A stretch of 64,000 nucleotides of DNA, taken from contig NZ_JYKZ01000010.1 in assembly GCF_001043005.1 (NCBI RefSeq), forward strand, positions 1 through 64,000. The letters run 5' to 3'. The stretch's first letter is position 1. Each line of letters starts with the position of its first letter. The notes under the pieces are model-generated. The model did no database searches and was not told the origin of the DNA. It was given only the letters and a program-made list of their open reading frames with translations. Positions 27,083-36,352 of the stretch are shown piece after piece. This DNA is from Pseudomonas psychrophila (lineage in GTDB: Bacteria > Pseudomonadota > Gammaproteobacteria > Pseudomonadales > Pseudomonadaceae). Position numbers and translations under genes: made by a program.

Positions 27083-29077
27083 ATGAGTTCTGCCTCTCTT
27101 ATAAAGACCCCGCCGCAAAAGGTGACGGTCAATGGTTGGGTGTTTTACACCTCCACTGCCTTGATATTGTTGTTGACTGCCATTTTGATCATTGCCCCCG
27201 AAGAAGCGGGTCGTATCCTGGGTGTTGCCCAGGAATGGCTGTCGCGCAGCTTCGGTTGGTACTACATGGTGGTGATCGCCGCTTACCTGATTTTTGTGGT
27301 CGGTCTGGCGTTTTCGTCCTACGGCAAGCTGAAGCTGGGGACCAAGCAAGACACCCCGGATTTCAGCTATGGCGCCTGGGCCGGGATGCTGTTCTCGTCC
27401 GGGATCGGTATTTCCTTGCTGTATTTCGGCGCTTCCGAGCCGCTGGATCACTACTTCAACCCGCCTGAAGGCGTGTCGGGCAGCCATGAAGCCGCGCGTC
27501 AGGCGTTGCAACTGACCTTCCTGCACTGGGGCCTGCACGGCTGGGCGATTTACGCGCTGGTCGGCCTGGCCGTGGCGTATTTTGCCTACCGTCACAACCA
27601 GCCGCTGGCGCTGCGTTCGGCGCTGTATCCGTTGATGGGCGAGCGTTGGGTCAAAGGTGCTGCAGGCCATGCGGTGGACGGCTTCGGCATGTTCGTGACC
27701 CTGCTGGGGCTGGTGACCAACCTGGGCATTGGCTCGATGCAGGTGTCGTCCGGGCTTGAGAACCTGTTCGGCATGGAGCACAGCAATACCAATTTGCTGA
27801 TCGTGATCATCGTGATGAGTACTGTCGCGACCATCGCCGCTGTGTCTGGCGTTGAAAACGGCATCCGCCGCTTGTCCAACCTGAACATCGTGCTGTTCAG
27901 CGGCTTGCTGATTTTCGTGTTGTTGTTCGGCCCCACCCTGCACCTGCTCAACGGCTTTGTGCAAAACACCGGTGACTACCTCAACGGTATTGTCATGAAA
28001 ACCTTCGACCTGTACGTGTACGAAGGCGACAGCAAGAAAACCGAGGGCTGGCTGGGTCTGTGGACCTTGTTCTATTGGGCCTGGTGGATTTCCTGGGCGC
28101 CATTCGTCGGCATGTTTATCGCCCGTATTTCCCGTGGTCGCACCGTGCGTGAACTGGTCGCAGGCGTGCTGTTGATTCCTTTGGGCTTCACGCTGGCCTG
28201 GCTGTCTATCTTCGGTAACTCGGCACTGGATCTGGTGGTTAACCACGGCGCGGTGGAGTTGGGGAAAACGGCGCTTGAGCAGCCGTCGATGGCCATTTAC
28301 CAGCTGCTTGAGCATTACCCGGCATCGAAAATCGTGATCGGCGTATCGATCTTTGTGGGCTTTGTGCTGTTCCTGACCCCGGCGGATTCCGGTGCGGTGA
28401 TGATGGCTAATCTGTCGTGCAAAGGCGGCGATGTGGATGAAGATGCGCCGCACTGGCTGCGGATCTTCTGGTCCGCTGTGATCACCCTTGTGACCATCGG
28501 CCTGCTGTTCGCCGGTAACTTTGCCGCGATGCAAACCATGGTGGTGCTGGCTGGCCTGCCATTTTCGGTGGTACTGATCCTGTTTATGTTTGGCCTGCAC
28601 AAGGCCATGCGTCAGGACACTCTGGTTGAACAGGAACAGGCTGAACTGGCTGCCCGAGGCCGTCGTGGTTTCAGCGAGCGTTTGACGGCACAAGACCTGC
28701 AACCGACCCAGGCGGTGGTGCAGCGCTTTATGGACAAACACGTGACTCCAGCACTGGAAGACGCGGCGGTTCAACTGCGCAGTCAGGGCCTGGACGTGCA
28801 AACCCTGCTGGGCAGTGCCAAGCGTTGCATGGGTGTACGGGTGGAGATGGAAGAAGGCAACCCGTTTGTCTACGAAGTCAGCCTGGATGGCTATCTGGCG
28901 GCACCGAGCGAGTCTGAACAGGATGAAGTGCGCAGTCGTTACTACCGGGCTGAGGTGTATTTGCACAACGGCAACCAGGATTACGACCTGATGGGCTTCA
29001 CCCAAGAGCAGATCAGTCGTGACGTGCTCGATCAGTTTGAAAGCCATCGCCAACTCCTTGGCAGGGTGTATAGCTAA
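27083..29077 (+). CDS. betT: High-affinity choline transporter BetT (BCCT family)
   Basis: A 664-residue integral membrane symporter. About twelve hydrophobic segments fill the first ~510 residues, including the BCCT aromatic motif region (LFYWAWWISWAPFVGMFIARIS RGRTVREL, split here by a space). A long C-terminal cytoplasmic domain follows, as in osmosensing BetT. It imports choline with protons or sodium. The ATG at 27083 was chosen over an upstream GTG at 27005 because MSSASLIKTPPQKVTVNG leads directly into TM1. It is divergent from betIBA, consistent with BetI control. Confidence 0.95.
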   Translation: MSSASLIKTPPQKVTVNGWVFYTSTALILLLTAILIIAPEEAGRILGVAQEWLSRSFGWYYMVVIAAYLIFVVGLAFSSYGKLKLGTKQDTPDFSYGAWAGMLFSSGIGISLLYFGASEPLDHYFNPPEGVSGSHEAARQALQLTFLHWGLHGWAIYALVGLAVAYFAYRHNQPLALRSALYPLMGERWVKGAAGHAVDGFGMFVTLLGLVTNLGIGSMQVSSGLENLFGMEHSNTNLLIVIIVMSTVATIAAVSGVENGIRRLSNLNIVLFSGLLIFVLLFGPTLHLLNGFVQNTGDYLNGIVMKTFDLYVYEGDSKKTEGWLGLWTLFYWAWWISWAPFVGMFIARISRGRTVRELVAGVLLIPLGFTLAWLSIFGNSALDLVVNHGAVELGKTALEQPSMAIYQLLEHYPASKIVIGVSIFVGFVLFLTPADSGAVMMANLSCKGGDVDEDAPHWLRIFWSAVITLVTIGLLFAGNFAAMQTMVVLAGLPFSVVLILFMFGLHKAMRQDTLVEQEQAELAARGRRGFSERLTAQDLQPTQAVVQRFMDKHVTPALEDAAVQLRSQGLDVQTLLGSAKRCMGVRVEMEEGNPFVYEVSLDGYLAAPSESEQDEVRSRYYRAEVYLHNGNQDYDLMGFTQEQISRDVLDQFESHRQLLGRVYS

Positions 29078-29096
29078 AAACAGTTGATAACCTCCT

Positions 29097-29172
29097 GTGG
29101 GAGCGAGCCTGCTCGCGAGGCTCTCGAGAGCGCTGCGTTGTTAAAGCTCTTCGCGAGCAGGCTCGCTCCCAC
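29097..29172. repeat. REP doublet (family A), betT-choV gap
   Basis: GTGGGAGCGAGCCTGCTCGC at 29097 with inverted partner ending at 29172. It lies between the convergent ends of betT and choV and may serve as a 3' hairpin for both. Confidence 0.9.
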
Positions 29173-29190
29173 AGTGTTTGTGTTTGCACG

Positions 29191-30369
29191 TCACCCCAGA
29201 TTCTTGCCCAACAGCGCGTGATACAGCTCGGTATCGCCCAGTATTCCCACGACCTTCTGGTTATCGTGCAGCACCAGTTTGTTGCCCGTCTGGTAGCGGA
29301 TTTGCAGCGCGTCGCGCATGCCAATTCCCGAATCAACCAGCGTCGGCCCACGGCCCAAACCTTCCACCGCCTGCCCTCTGCTCCAGCGTTGCAGTTCCAC
29401 GGCTCCGGCTCCCTGGCGCACACCTTTGATGGTGTTGCCCTCCGCCAGATCAATCCACGAATCATCCCCCGGATCGATGCACACCGAGCCGTTGACGCGT
29501 TTGCAGTTGTCCAGCGTGCGCATCAGGCTGCGTCCGCAGAGCACGTTCAGAGGGTTGGTGTGCGCGACGAAAGTACGCACATAGTCGTCGGCAGGGTTGA
29601 GTACGATCTCTTCAGGTTTGCTGTACTGCACGATCTTGCCGTCTTTCATGATCGCAATGCGGCTACCCAGCTTGAGCGCTTCATCGAGGTCATGGCTAAC
29701 AAACACAATGGTCTTGTTCAGCTTGTGCTGCAGCTCCAGCAGTTCGTCCTGCAAGCCCTGGCGGATCAAAGGGTCGAGGGCGGAAAAGGGTTCGTCCATC
29801 AGCAGAATATCGGCATCCATCGCCAACGCTCGCGCCAGACCCACCCGTTGCTGCATGCCGCCGCTCAACTCATCGGGTTTTTTGTTGCGCCATTGGGTCA
29901 GACCCACCAGCTCCAGCTTTTCATCCACCAGGGTACGTCGTTCTTTCTCGGGCCGGCCCTGCATCTCCAGGCCGAAGCTGATGTTTTCGCGCACCGTCAG
30001 CCAGGGCATCAGGGCGAACTTTTGAAACACCATGGCGATGCGTTTGGTGCGCATCATTTTCAGTTCGGCGGGGGTGCATGAAGCGATGTCGATCTGTTTG
30101 CCTTCGTGCTCCACATACAACTGACCACGGCTGACCGTATTGAGGCCGTTGATACAGCGCAACAGGCTGGACTTGCCCGAGCCGGACAAGCCCATCAGCA
30201 CGCAGATTTCGCCTTTGTCGATGTCCAGGCTGGCTTTTTCGACGCCGACAATCTGCCCGGTTTTTTTCAGGATCTGATCCCGCGTCAGGCCTTGATCCAG
30301 CAGGCTGAGCGCCTCACGCGGGTCTTTGGCGAAGATAACGTCAACGTTATCGAAACGAATAATACTCAT
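29191..30369 (-). CDS. choV: Choline ABC transporter ATP-binding protein
   Basis: A 392-residue ATPase of the ProV/OpuA type. Walker A GLSGSGKSS is at residues 60-68, followed by the signature LSGGMQQRVGLARAL, Walker B ILLMDEPFSALD and the switch His in VFVSHDLDEAL. The C-terminal ~110 residues resemble CBS-type regulatory sequence (GIGMRDALQIRY, QKVVGILGDTEL). It powers ChoXWV uptake. Its ATG overlaps the choW stop by four bases. Confidence 0.94.
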   Translation of the reverse strand: MSIIRFDNVDVIFAKDPREALSLLDQGLTRDQILKKTGQIVGVEKASLDIDKGEICVLMGLSGSGKSSLLRCINGLNTVSRGQLYVEHEGKQIDIASCTPAELKMMRTKRIAMVFQKFALMPWLTVRENISFGLEMQGRPEKERRTLVDEKLELVGLTQWRNKKPDELSGGMQQRVGLARALAMDADILLMDEPFSALDPLIRQGLQDELLELQHKLNKTIVFVSHDLDEALKLGSRIAIMKDGKIVQYSKPEEIVLNPADDYVRTFVAHTNPLNVLCGRSLMRTLDNCKRVNGSVCIDPGDDSWIDLAEGNTIKGVRQGAGAVELQRWSRGQAVEGLGRGPTLVDSGIGMRDALQIRYQTGNKLVLHDNQKVVGILGDTELYHALLGKNLG

Positions 30370-31211
30370 GCGTCGGCTCCTGTCTTGGCTTCCGGCTGTT
30401 TGCAGATCCGGTCGAGCATGATTGCCAGCAGCACAATGGCCAGCCCTGCTTCAAAGCCCAGGGCAATGTCAGCGGTATTGAGTGCGTTGACCACCGGCTT
30501 GCCCAGACCGTCGGCACCTACCAGGGCGGCGATAACCACCATCGACAGTGACAGCATGATGCATTGGGTAATCCCGGCGGCGATGCTCGGCATGGCGTGG
30601 GGCAGCTCAATGCGCGTGAGCAACTGGCGACGCGAGCAACCAAACGCCTTGCCGGCATCGAGCAGTTCATGGGGCACGTCACGTATGCCCAGATACGTGA
30701 GGCGGATGGGCGCCGCAATCGCAAACACCACGGTGGAGATCAGCCCCGGCACCACGCCCAGGCCAAACAGGGTCAGGGTCGGGATCAGGTAAACGAAGGT
30801 AGGCACGGTCTGCATCAAGTCCAGTACCGGGCGCATGAAGGTATAAACCATCGGCTTGTGCGCGGCGAGAATCCCTAGCGGCACACCGATGATTACGCAC
30901 ACAAAGGTGGCAAACAGCACCTGGGCCAGGGTTTCCATTGTTTCTTGCCAGTACCCCAGGTTCAGGATCAGCAGAAACGACATCGCGACAAAAACGGTGA
31001 GCCCCCATTTGCGCTGAATAAAATGAGCAAACAGGGCGATCAGGCCAATGAACACAAAAGGGTTGAACCAGGTCAGCGCAAACGTCACGCCGTGGATCAT
31101 CGTTTCAAGTGTCAGCGCAATGGCATCGAAGGTGCTGGCGCCGTTTTGGGTCAGCCAGTCGACGAAGCTTGCGATGTACTCGCCCAGAGGAATTTTTTGA
31201 TCAATCAGCAT
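30366..31211 (-). CDS. choW: Choline ABC transporter permease
   Basis: A 281-residue inner membrane permease of the ProW/OpuAB type with several hydrophobic segments. The EAA-like coupling loop is visible (VPHELLDAGKAFGCSRRQLL, then TRIELPHAMPSI). The start at 31211 (MLIDQKIPLGEYIASF) is preferred over an in-frame ATG at 31229 by similarity to ChoW proteins. The gene follows choX after 69 bp and overlaps choV by 4 bp. Confidence 0.93.
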   Translation of the reverse strand: MLIDQKIPLGEYIASFVDWLTQNGASTFDAIALTLETMIHGVTFALTWFNPFVFIGLIALFAHFIQRKWGLTVFVAMSFLLILNLGYWQETMETLAQVLFATFVCVIIGVPLGILAAHKPMVYTFMRPVLDLMQTVPTFVYLIPTLTLFGLGVVPGLISTVVFAIAAPIRLTYLGIRDVPHELLDAGKAFGCSRRQLLTRIELPHAMPSIAAGITQCIMLSLSMVVIAALVGADGLGKPVVNALNTADIALGFEAGLAIVLLAIMLDRICKQPEAKTGADA

Positions 31212-31280
31212 GGTAGTGAACGTCCGCATGCAGGGGAATTGAAACGGAGCCAGACGGGGTGGGCCGTCTGGCGCCCGCGA

Positions 31281-32228
31281 TTACTTCGCGAGGCTGGCTT
31301 GAACGGCTGCAAGACCCGGTTTGCCATCTATCGTGGTGACACCTGCGAGCCAGGTTTCGAGCACTTGCGGGTTCTGTTTGAGCCAGGCCCGGGCGGCCAC
31401 GTCCGGTTTGATCTTGTCGTCCAGGACCTTGCCCATCAGGGTGCTTTCCATGTCGAGGGTGAACACAAGATTCTTCAGCAACTGACCGACGTTGGTGCAT
31501 TCCTCGCTGTAGCCCTTGCGGGTGTTGGTATAGATGGTCGCCTGACCGTAGTTGGGGCCGAAGAAATCATCGCCGCCGGTGAGGTACTTCATCTTGAAAC
31601 GTGTGTTCATTGGATGCGGTTCCCATCCCAGAAACACCACATCAGTGCCACGGCGCTGAGCGCGATCTACCTGCGACAACATCCCGGCCTCGCTGGATTC
31701 CACGACCTTGAAGCCCGCGTCTTTCAAGCCGAACGCATTCTTGTCGATCATGGTCTGGATCATGCGATTGCCATCGTTGCCCGGCTCGATGCCATAGATC
31801 TTGCCGTCCAGCTCCTTCTTGAATTTTGGCAGGTCGGAGAAGTCCTTCAGACCCTTGTCATAGAGCGCCTGAGGGACGGCGAGGGTGTATTTGGCGTTCT
31901 CCAGGTTGGCCCGCACGGTTTCGACGGTGCCCGCTTCGCGGTAGGCCTTGATGTCGTTCTCCATGGTCGGCATCCAGTTGCCCAAAAACACGTCCATGTT
32001 CTTGCCATCGGCCAGCGACTTGTACGTGACTGGCACTGAAATCATGGTGGTTTTGGTTTTGTAACCGAGGGCCTTGAGGACTTCGCTGGTGACGGCGGTG
32101 GTGACAGTGATGTCGGTCCAGCCGACATCCGAGAAGTTGACCGTACTGCACTGATCCGGTTCTGCCGCCTGGGCGCAGACATGCAGACTCAGCAATGCAG
32201 CCAACAACAACGATGAGGAATGTTTCAT
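31281..32228 (-). CDS. choX: Choline-binding periplasmic protein ChoX
   Basis: A 315-residue substrate-binding protein with a signal peptide (SSSLLLAALLSLHVCAQAA, cut before EPDQC). The mature protein shows the betaine/choline-binding-type pattern: VNFSDVGWTDITVTTAVTSE, FLGNWMPTMEND, GIEPGNDGNRM, FLGWEPHPMNTRFKMKYL. Trp residues in these segments usually form the cation cage. The start at 32228 gives the signal peptide. It heads the choXWV operon, and the 358-bp gap to sdaA carries the candidate GbdR sites. Confidence 0.95.
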   Translation of the reverse strand: MKHSSSLLLAALLSLHVCAQAAEPDQCSTVNFSDVGWTDITVTTAVTSEVLKALGYKTKTTMISVPVTYKSLADGKNMDVFLGNWMPTMENDIKAYREAGTVETVRANLENAKYTLAVPQALYDKGLKDFSDLPKFKKELDGKIYGIEPGNDGNRMIQTMIDKNAFGLKDAGFKVVESSEAGMLSQVDRAQRRGTDVVFLGWEPHPMNTRFKMKYLTGGDDFFGPNYGQATIYTNTRKGYSEECTNVGQLLKNLVFTLDMESTLMGKVLDDKIKPDVAARAWLKQNPQVLETWLAGVTTIDGKPGLAAVQASLAK

Positions 32229-32383
32229 GGAACAACTCCTGTGTGTCTGGGATGCGGTTTTCGATCGAAAGCCGCACGTATCAGTTGCGGTTGGGTGATG
32301 CCCGGCAGCGGTGTTGCCGACGCATCTTGCAATCGAGTCAGGACTGATCATGTAACAGCGAAAATCAAACGCCTACAGGGGGA

Positions 32384-32436
32384 GTCGCATCCAGTACAGG
32401 CAGGGTCGTATCTGATACTTGAGAGGTCGTATATAG
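32384..32436 (+). promoter_or_regulatory. Three 21-bp-spaced GTCG direct repeats, candidate GbdR sites
   Basis: GTCGCATCCAG (32384), GTCGTATCTGA (32405) and GTCGTATATAG (32426) recur at exact 21-bp steps in the choX-sdaA gap. This helical phasing suits AraC-type regulators. The orientation points at sdaA (ATG 150 bp downstream). Assignment to GbdR rests on the shared pattern at gbcA and gbcB. Confidence 0.6.
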
Positions 32437-32586
32437 ACGTTTCATGAGTAAAAACTGCTTCTTTCATGCCTCTGCACCGTATAAAAACGTCGGGGGCGCT
32501 GGCAGGCAAAGGTGAGTCGTAGCTGGACGTTTTTGCAGATCGCAAACCCCCCATGATGCAAGCACACACCCTTAAGGTTCGTGCTC

Positions 32587-33963
32587 ATGGCTATCAGCGT
32601 GTTTGACCTGTTCAAGATCGGTATCGGTCCATCAAGCTCCCACACTGTAGGCCCTATGCGGGCTGCGGCGCTGTTTGTGAAGGGGTTGCGCGAACGGGGT
32701 CAGTTGCAACAGGTACGCCGCATTGAAGTGCAGCTCTATGGTTCGCTGTCGGCTACCGGCATTGGTCACGGCAGTGACAACGCAGTGATCATGGGCCTGA
32801 TGGGTGAGTGGCCCGATGCAATCGATCCGGCGCAGATAGGCCCGCGCATCACCGAACTTCATCAACGCCAGACGCTGCTGCTGGACGGGTACGTGCCGAT
32901 CCCGTTTGTCTGGTCGCAAGACATGCGCCTGATCGACGAAAACCTGCCGTTCCATCCCAACGCCATGACCCTGGTCGCTGAAACCGAAACCGGTGAGCTG
33001 CACCGCGATACCTATTACTCGGTAGGCGGCGGTTTTGTGGTGGACGCTGCGCAAGCGGCAAGCGGTGTTCTGGACATGGACCGCACCGAACTGCCTTACG
33101 ATTTCAACTCCGCCGTTGAGTTGCTCGATTTGTGCCGCACACACCATCTGAGTGTGGCGGCCTTGATGATGGCCAACGAGCGCACGTGGCGAAGTGAAGA
33201 TGAAATTCGCTGTGGCCTGATCACACTGTGGCGCGCCATGCAGGACTGCGTTGAACAAGGCTTGAAACATGAAGGCATCTTGCCCGGCGGCCTGAATGTG
33301 CGTCGCCGCGCCGCCCGTCTGCACCGGAGTTTGCAGGAACTGGGCAAGCCCAATGTGATCGGTTCAACCCTTAGCGCCATGGAGTGGGTCAACCTGTTTG
33401 CACTGGCGGTCAACGAAGAAAATGCGGCGGGCGGGCGCATGGTGACCGCACCGACCAACGGTGCGGCAGGGATCATCCCCGCGGTGCTGCACTACTTTAT
33501 GAAGTTCAGCGATGAAGTCAGCGAAGCCCATGTCGTCGACTACCTGTTGAGCGCAGCTGCGATCGGCATTCTGTGCAAAAAGAACGCGTCGATTTCCGGG
33601 GCGGAGGTGGGGTGTCAGGGCGAAGTCGGATCGGCCTGCGCGATGGCGGCGGCGGGGCTGGCGCAAATCCTCGGGGCGAGCCCCGAACAACTGTGCAACG
33701 CGGCTGAAATTGGCCTGGAGCACAACCTGGGTTTGACCTGCGACCCGGTGGGCGGGCTGGTACAAGTGCCGTGCATCGAGCGCAACGCCATTGCGGCGGT
33801 CAAGGCGATCAACGCGGCGCAAATGGCCTTGAGGGGGGACGGCCAGCACTTTATCTCCCTGGACCGCGTGATCCGGACCATGCGCGACACCGGGGCCGAC
33901 ATGCATGACAAATACAAGGAAACCTCACGGGGTGGCCTGGCTGTCAGTGCGGTGGAATGCTGA
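32587..33963 (+). CDS. sdaA: L-serine ammonia-lyase (iron-sulfur type)
   Basis: A 458-residue single-chain L-serine dehydratase converting serine to pyruvate and ammonia. The N-terminal domain starts ISVFDLFKIGIGPSSSHTVG, and the catalytic domain has KKNASISGAEVGCQGEVGSA and LEHNLGLTCDPVGGLVQVPC, containing the Cys ligands of the oxygen-sensitive 4Fe-4S cluster. I chose the ATG at 32587 over the GTG at 32581. Its place between choX and gbdR makes it the final step of betaine carbon flow (glycine to serine to pyruvate). It corresponds to the gene often called sdaB in P. aeruginosa. Confidence 0.94.
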   Translation: MAISVFDLFKIGIGPSSSHTVGPMRAAALFVKGLRERGQLQQVRRIEVQLYGSLSATGIGHGSDNAVIMGLMGEWPDAIDPAQIGPRITELHQRQTLLLDGYVPIPFVWSQDMRLIDENLPFHPNAMTLVAETETGELHRDTYYSVGGGFVVDAAQAASGVLDMDRTELPYDFNSAVELLDLCRTHHLSVAALMMANERTWRSEDEIRCGLITLWRAMQDCVEQGLKHEGILPGGLNVRRRAARLHRSLQELGKPNVIGSTLSAMEWVNLFALAVNEENAAGGRMVTAPTNGAAGIIPAVLHYFMKFSDEVSEAHVVDYLLSAAAIGILCKKNASISGAEVGCQGEVGSACAMAAAGLAQILGASPEQLCNAAEIGLEHNLGLTCDPVGGLVQVPCIERNAIAAVKAINAAQMALRGDGQHFISLDRVIRTMRDTGADMHDKYKETSRGGLAVSAVEC

Positions 33964-34298
33964 TCCGTAGCAGATGAGCGCTTTTTCAGCGCACGCCGAC
34001 CTCTTTTGGCGCACTCGTACTTTTCGTGACATTTGATTGCGGCCCTGTTTCTGCCCTCTTCCCACAAGTGATACCAATGTGCTCAACAGCGCAGGATCAC
34101 GCCCTCGCAGACCTGCTCGCGCGGTGTTTTGGCACGAGCTGCCTAGACACTTTGCGACGTCGTTTTCAGGCTTTATTGAATAGCCATTCAAGTTTAGGCA
34201 TGGCATTTGCGTTGTCATTTAAAAGCCCCGTTTAACGAGGGTAAAAACAAGAGCCTGCGCCTGGGGCCATCACCCGCTTTGTGTGAGGAGATACCGCG
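33964..34298. other. Gene-free gap upstream of gbdR
   Basis: These 335 bp hold no convincing gene, REP or terminator. A short stem GCGCT/AGCGC near 33975-33990 lacks a T-run. The presumed gbdR promoter and leader must lie here, but I cannot assign boxes with confidence. A short open frame at 34026-34235 has no recognisable features. Confidence 0.5.
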
Positions 34299-35402
34299 AT
34301 GACGTCGTTCAACTCCGGGGTCCAACCCCAGAACCGTACGCCTCAATCCATCGGCTTTCTGCTGCTGGACAATTTCACGCTCATTTCCCTGGCTTCCGCG
34401 ATAGAACCCTTGCGCATGGCCAACCAGTTGTCGGGGCGTGAGTTGTATCGCTGGAGCACCCTCAGCGCCGATGGCAGTCAGGTTTGGGCCAGTGATGGTC
34501 TGCAAGTGACTCCCGACGCAAGCATGCACAAGGCACCGGCGCTGGACATGGTGATCGTGTGTGGCGGTATCGGCATTCAACGCACCGTGACTCGCGAGCA
34601 TGTGTCATGGCTACAAAGCCAGGCGCGCCAGTCGCGTCGTCTGGGGGCCGTTTGTACCGGCAGCTGGGCATTGGCGTACGCGGGTTTGCTCGATGGTTTT
34701 GATTGCAGCGTGCATTGGGAGTGTCTGGCCTCCATGCAGGAAGCCTTTCCGCGGGTTGCCATGAGCACACGCTTGTTTACCCTCGATCGCAGCCGCTTCA
34801 CCAGCTCGGGCGGCACGGCACCGCTGGACATGATGCTGCACCTGATCAGCCGTGACCATGGTCGCGAACTGTCGGCAGCCATCTCGGAAATGTTTGTGTA
34901 CGAGCGTATTCGCAACGAACAGGATCACCAGCGCGTGCCGCTCAAGCACATGCTCGGCACCAATCAGCCCAAGTTGCAGGAAATTGTCGCGCTGATGGAA
35001 GCCAACCTCGAAGAGCCTATCGATCTGGATGAGCTGGCGGTGTACGTCACCGTCTCGCGGCGCCAGCTGGAGCGCTTGTTCCAGAAGTACCTGCACTGCT
35101 CACCGTCGCGCTACTACCTTAAATTGCGGCTGGTGCGAGCGCGGCAACTGCTCAAGCAAACACCGATGTCGATTATTGAAGTGGCGGCTGTCTGCGGCTT
35201 TGTGTCCACGCCGCACTTCTCCAAGTGCTACCGCGAATACTTCGGCATTCCGCCACGGGACGAGCGCGTGGGTTCCAACACAGCGCAGCAGACCACCCTT
35301 GTGCAGATCCCGCAGTCACTGTTGCTGACCCCGCTGGCCGGGCCGATGTCCGCCTTAAATCAGGCGCGCAACGAATCGACGTTTGCCAGTGTGAGGTTGT
35401 AG
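34299..35402 (+). CDS. gbdR: Glycine betaine-responsive activator GbdR (GlxA family)
   Basis: A 367-residue regulator with an N-terminal DJ-1/PfpI-like domain (QSIGFLLLDNFTLISLASAIEPL split over residues 13-35; VCGGIGIQRTVTREHV) and a C-terminal AraC double HTH (about residues 240-330; VTVSRRQLERLFQKYLHCSP, CGFVSTPHFSKCYREYFGIP). GbdR senses glycine betaine and dimethylglycine and activates the catabolic genes. It is adjacent to sdaA and choXWV, as in P. aeruginosa. The related cdhR in this window is shorter (315) and lacks the ~40-residue C-terminal tail. Confidence 0.94.
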   Translation: MTSFNSGVQPQNRTPQSIGFLLLDNFTLISLASAIEPLRMANQLSGRELYRWSTLSADGSQVWASDGLQVTPDASMHKAPALDMVIVCGGIGIQRTVTREHVSWLQSQARQSRRLGAVCTGSWALAYAGLLDGFDCSVHWECLASMQEAFPRVAMSTRLFTLDRSRFTSSGGTAPLDMMLHLISRDHGRELSAAISEMFVYERIRNEQDHQRVPLKHMLGTNQPKLQEIVALMEANLEEPIDLDELAVYVTVSRRQLERLFQKYLHCSPSRYYLKLRLVRARQLLKQTPMSIIEVAAVCGFVSTPHFSKCYREYFGIPPRDERVGSNTAQQTTLVQIPQSLLLTPLAGPMSALNQARNESTFASVRL

Positions 35403-35411
35403 CAAGCTGTT

Positions 35412-35496
35412 GTGGGAGCGGGCTTGCTCGCGATACAGGCACTGCGGTTCAACAGACAGATCGCATTTTCTGCATCGCGAGCAAGCCCGCTTCCAT
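35412..35496. repeat. REP doublet (family A), decayed right arm
   Basis: GTGGGAGCGGGCTTGCTCGC at 35412; the inverted partner ends CCCGCTTCCAT instead of CCCGCTCCCAC, two mutations at the outer edge. Lies between gbdR and the small minus-strand gene. Confidence 0.85.
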
Positions 35497-35501
35497 ACGA
35501 C

Positions 35502-35759
35502 TCAATGCAATTGCTTTTGCTTGAACGCCATCAGCCCTGGCAGCAGCTGCTGATCAATGGCCTGGCGTACCGCCGGCAAAATCGTGGCGCTGCCGGTGTA
35601 GAGTTTTTCGACCATGCCCTTCAAGGCGCGGGCGTTGGTTTCGTTCAGCCCGCATACCGCTGCCGTGCACGCCTGTTCGGCATTGCCCGACACCTCGAAC
35701 CCCAAGGCACGCAGTTGGCCCAGCAGGTCCTGCTCATCAATCAAATCCGCGTGCATCAT
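35502..35759 (-). CDS. Small conserved hypothetical protein near the carnitine operon
   Basis: An 85-residue soluble protein, predicted all-helical, with two Cys close together (EQACTAAVCGLNE). A good ribosome binding site (AAAGGA, eight bases before the ATG at 35759) supports translation. It lies 108 bp downstream of cdhB on the same strand. In P. aeruginosa small uncharacterised genes also occupy the gbdR-cdh interval, from memory. I do not recognise a function. Confidence 0.65.
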   Translation of the reverse strand: MMHADLIDEQDLLGQLRALGFEVSGNAEQACTAAVCGLNETNARALKGMVEKLYTGSATILPAVRQAIDQQLLPGLMAFKQKQLH

Positions 35760-35867
35760 GATTTTTGTCCTTTATGAGGCGCGATTGAAGTTTGATTCTG
35801 GTAGGGCTTTGGCCAGTGGGCAAGGGTGGTTTGGCGATATGTCTGATATGCCTAAGAACAGGTCGTT

Positions 35868-36341
35868 TTAAGGCACGGGCAAGGCAATTACCCGCCCCAC
35901 ATGCTCTGGTCTCGGGAGATCACGCTGCTGGTCCTCGATGGCCTGCAGCAAGGCCAGCGAGTGCTCGCCAAACGGCGCTGAGCGCGGGCCCGCCAGGTCG
36001 ACGTGCAGCAGCATCTGCTCATTGCCCGCCAAGGCTCGCTCATCACCGACCCGGTGCAGGCTGTGATAGACATGCAGGCGTTTCTTGTCGTGGCCGATCA
36101 GTTGGGTGCGTACTTCAACATGGGCGCCAAGCTTCACCTCGTGCAGGTAATTAAGATGCACCTCCAGGGTGAACAGTGAATGACCGCTGCTTTCTCGGTT
36201 CTGGCTGTCGAGCCCCAGGCGGTCCATCAGCGCATCGGTGGCGTAGCTGAAAATCAGCAGGTAAAACGCGTCGCGCAAGTGGCCGTTGTAATCGACCCAT
36301 TCTTCAAGAATGGGGGTGCTGTAGGTGGTGAGGGTGGGCAT
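35868..36341 (-). CDS. cdhB: Betainyl-CoA thioesterase of carnitine degradation
   Basis: A 157-residue single-hotdog thioesterase with the 4HBT-type active-site pattern WVDYNGHLRDAFYLLIFSYA near the N-terminus (Asp/Asn-Gly-His). In carnitine catabolism CdhB releases glycine betaine from betainyl-CoA. The ATG at 36341 is preferred over a TTG at 36356 because GAGG sits at the right distance before it. It follows cdhA by 11 bp, so the two are cotranscribed. Confidence 0.88.
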   Translation of the reverse strand: MPTLTTYSTPILEEWVDYNGHLRDAFYLLIFSYATDALMDRLGLDSQNRESSGHSLFTLEVHLNYLHEVKLGAHVEVRTQLIGHDKKRLHVYHSLHRVGDERALAGNEQMLLHVDLAGPRSAPFGEHSLALLQAIEDQQRDLPRPEHVGRVIALPVP

Positions 36342-36352
36342 GGGAACCTCGG

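Noticed and set aside
26801..29053. 750-residue open frame on the minus strand opposite betT
   Set aside because: It is a shadow of the betT coding strand: composition is rich in His, Gln and Arg without domains, and betT has clear BCCT features. Similar shadows lie opposite tkt (4903-6768), betA (22656-24386), dgcB (45357-47018), soxA (58435-60192) and fdhA (62646-63905).
34026..34235. Possible 69-residue gene upstream of gbdR
   Set aside because: No ribosome binding site, no recognisable motif and Ser/Leu/Ala-biased composition; more likely leader sequence of gbdR.
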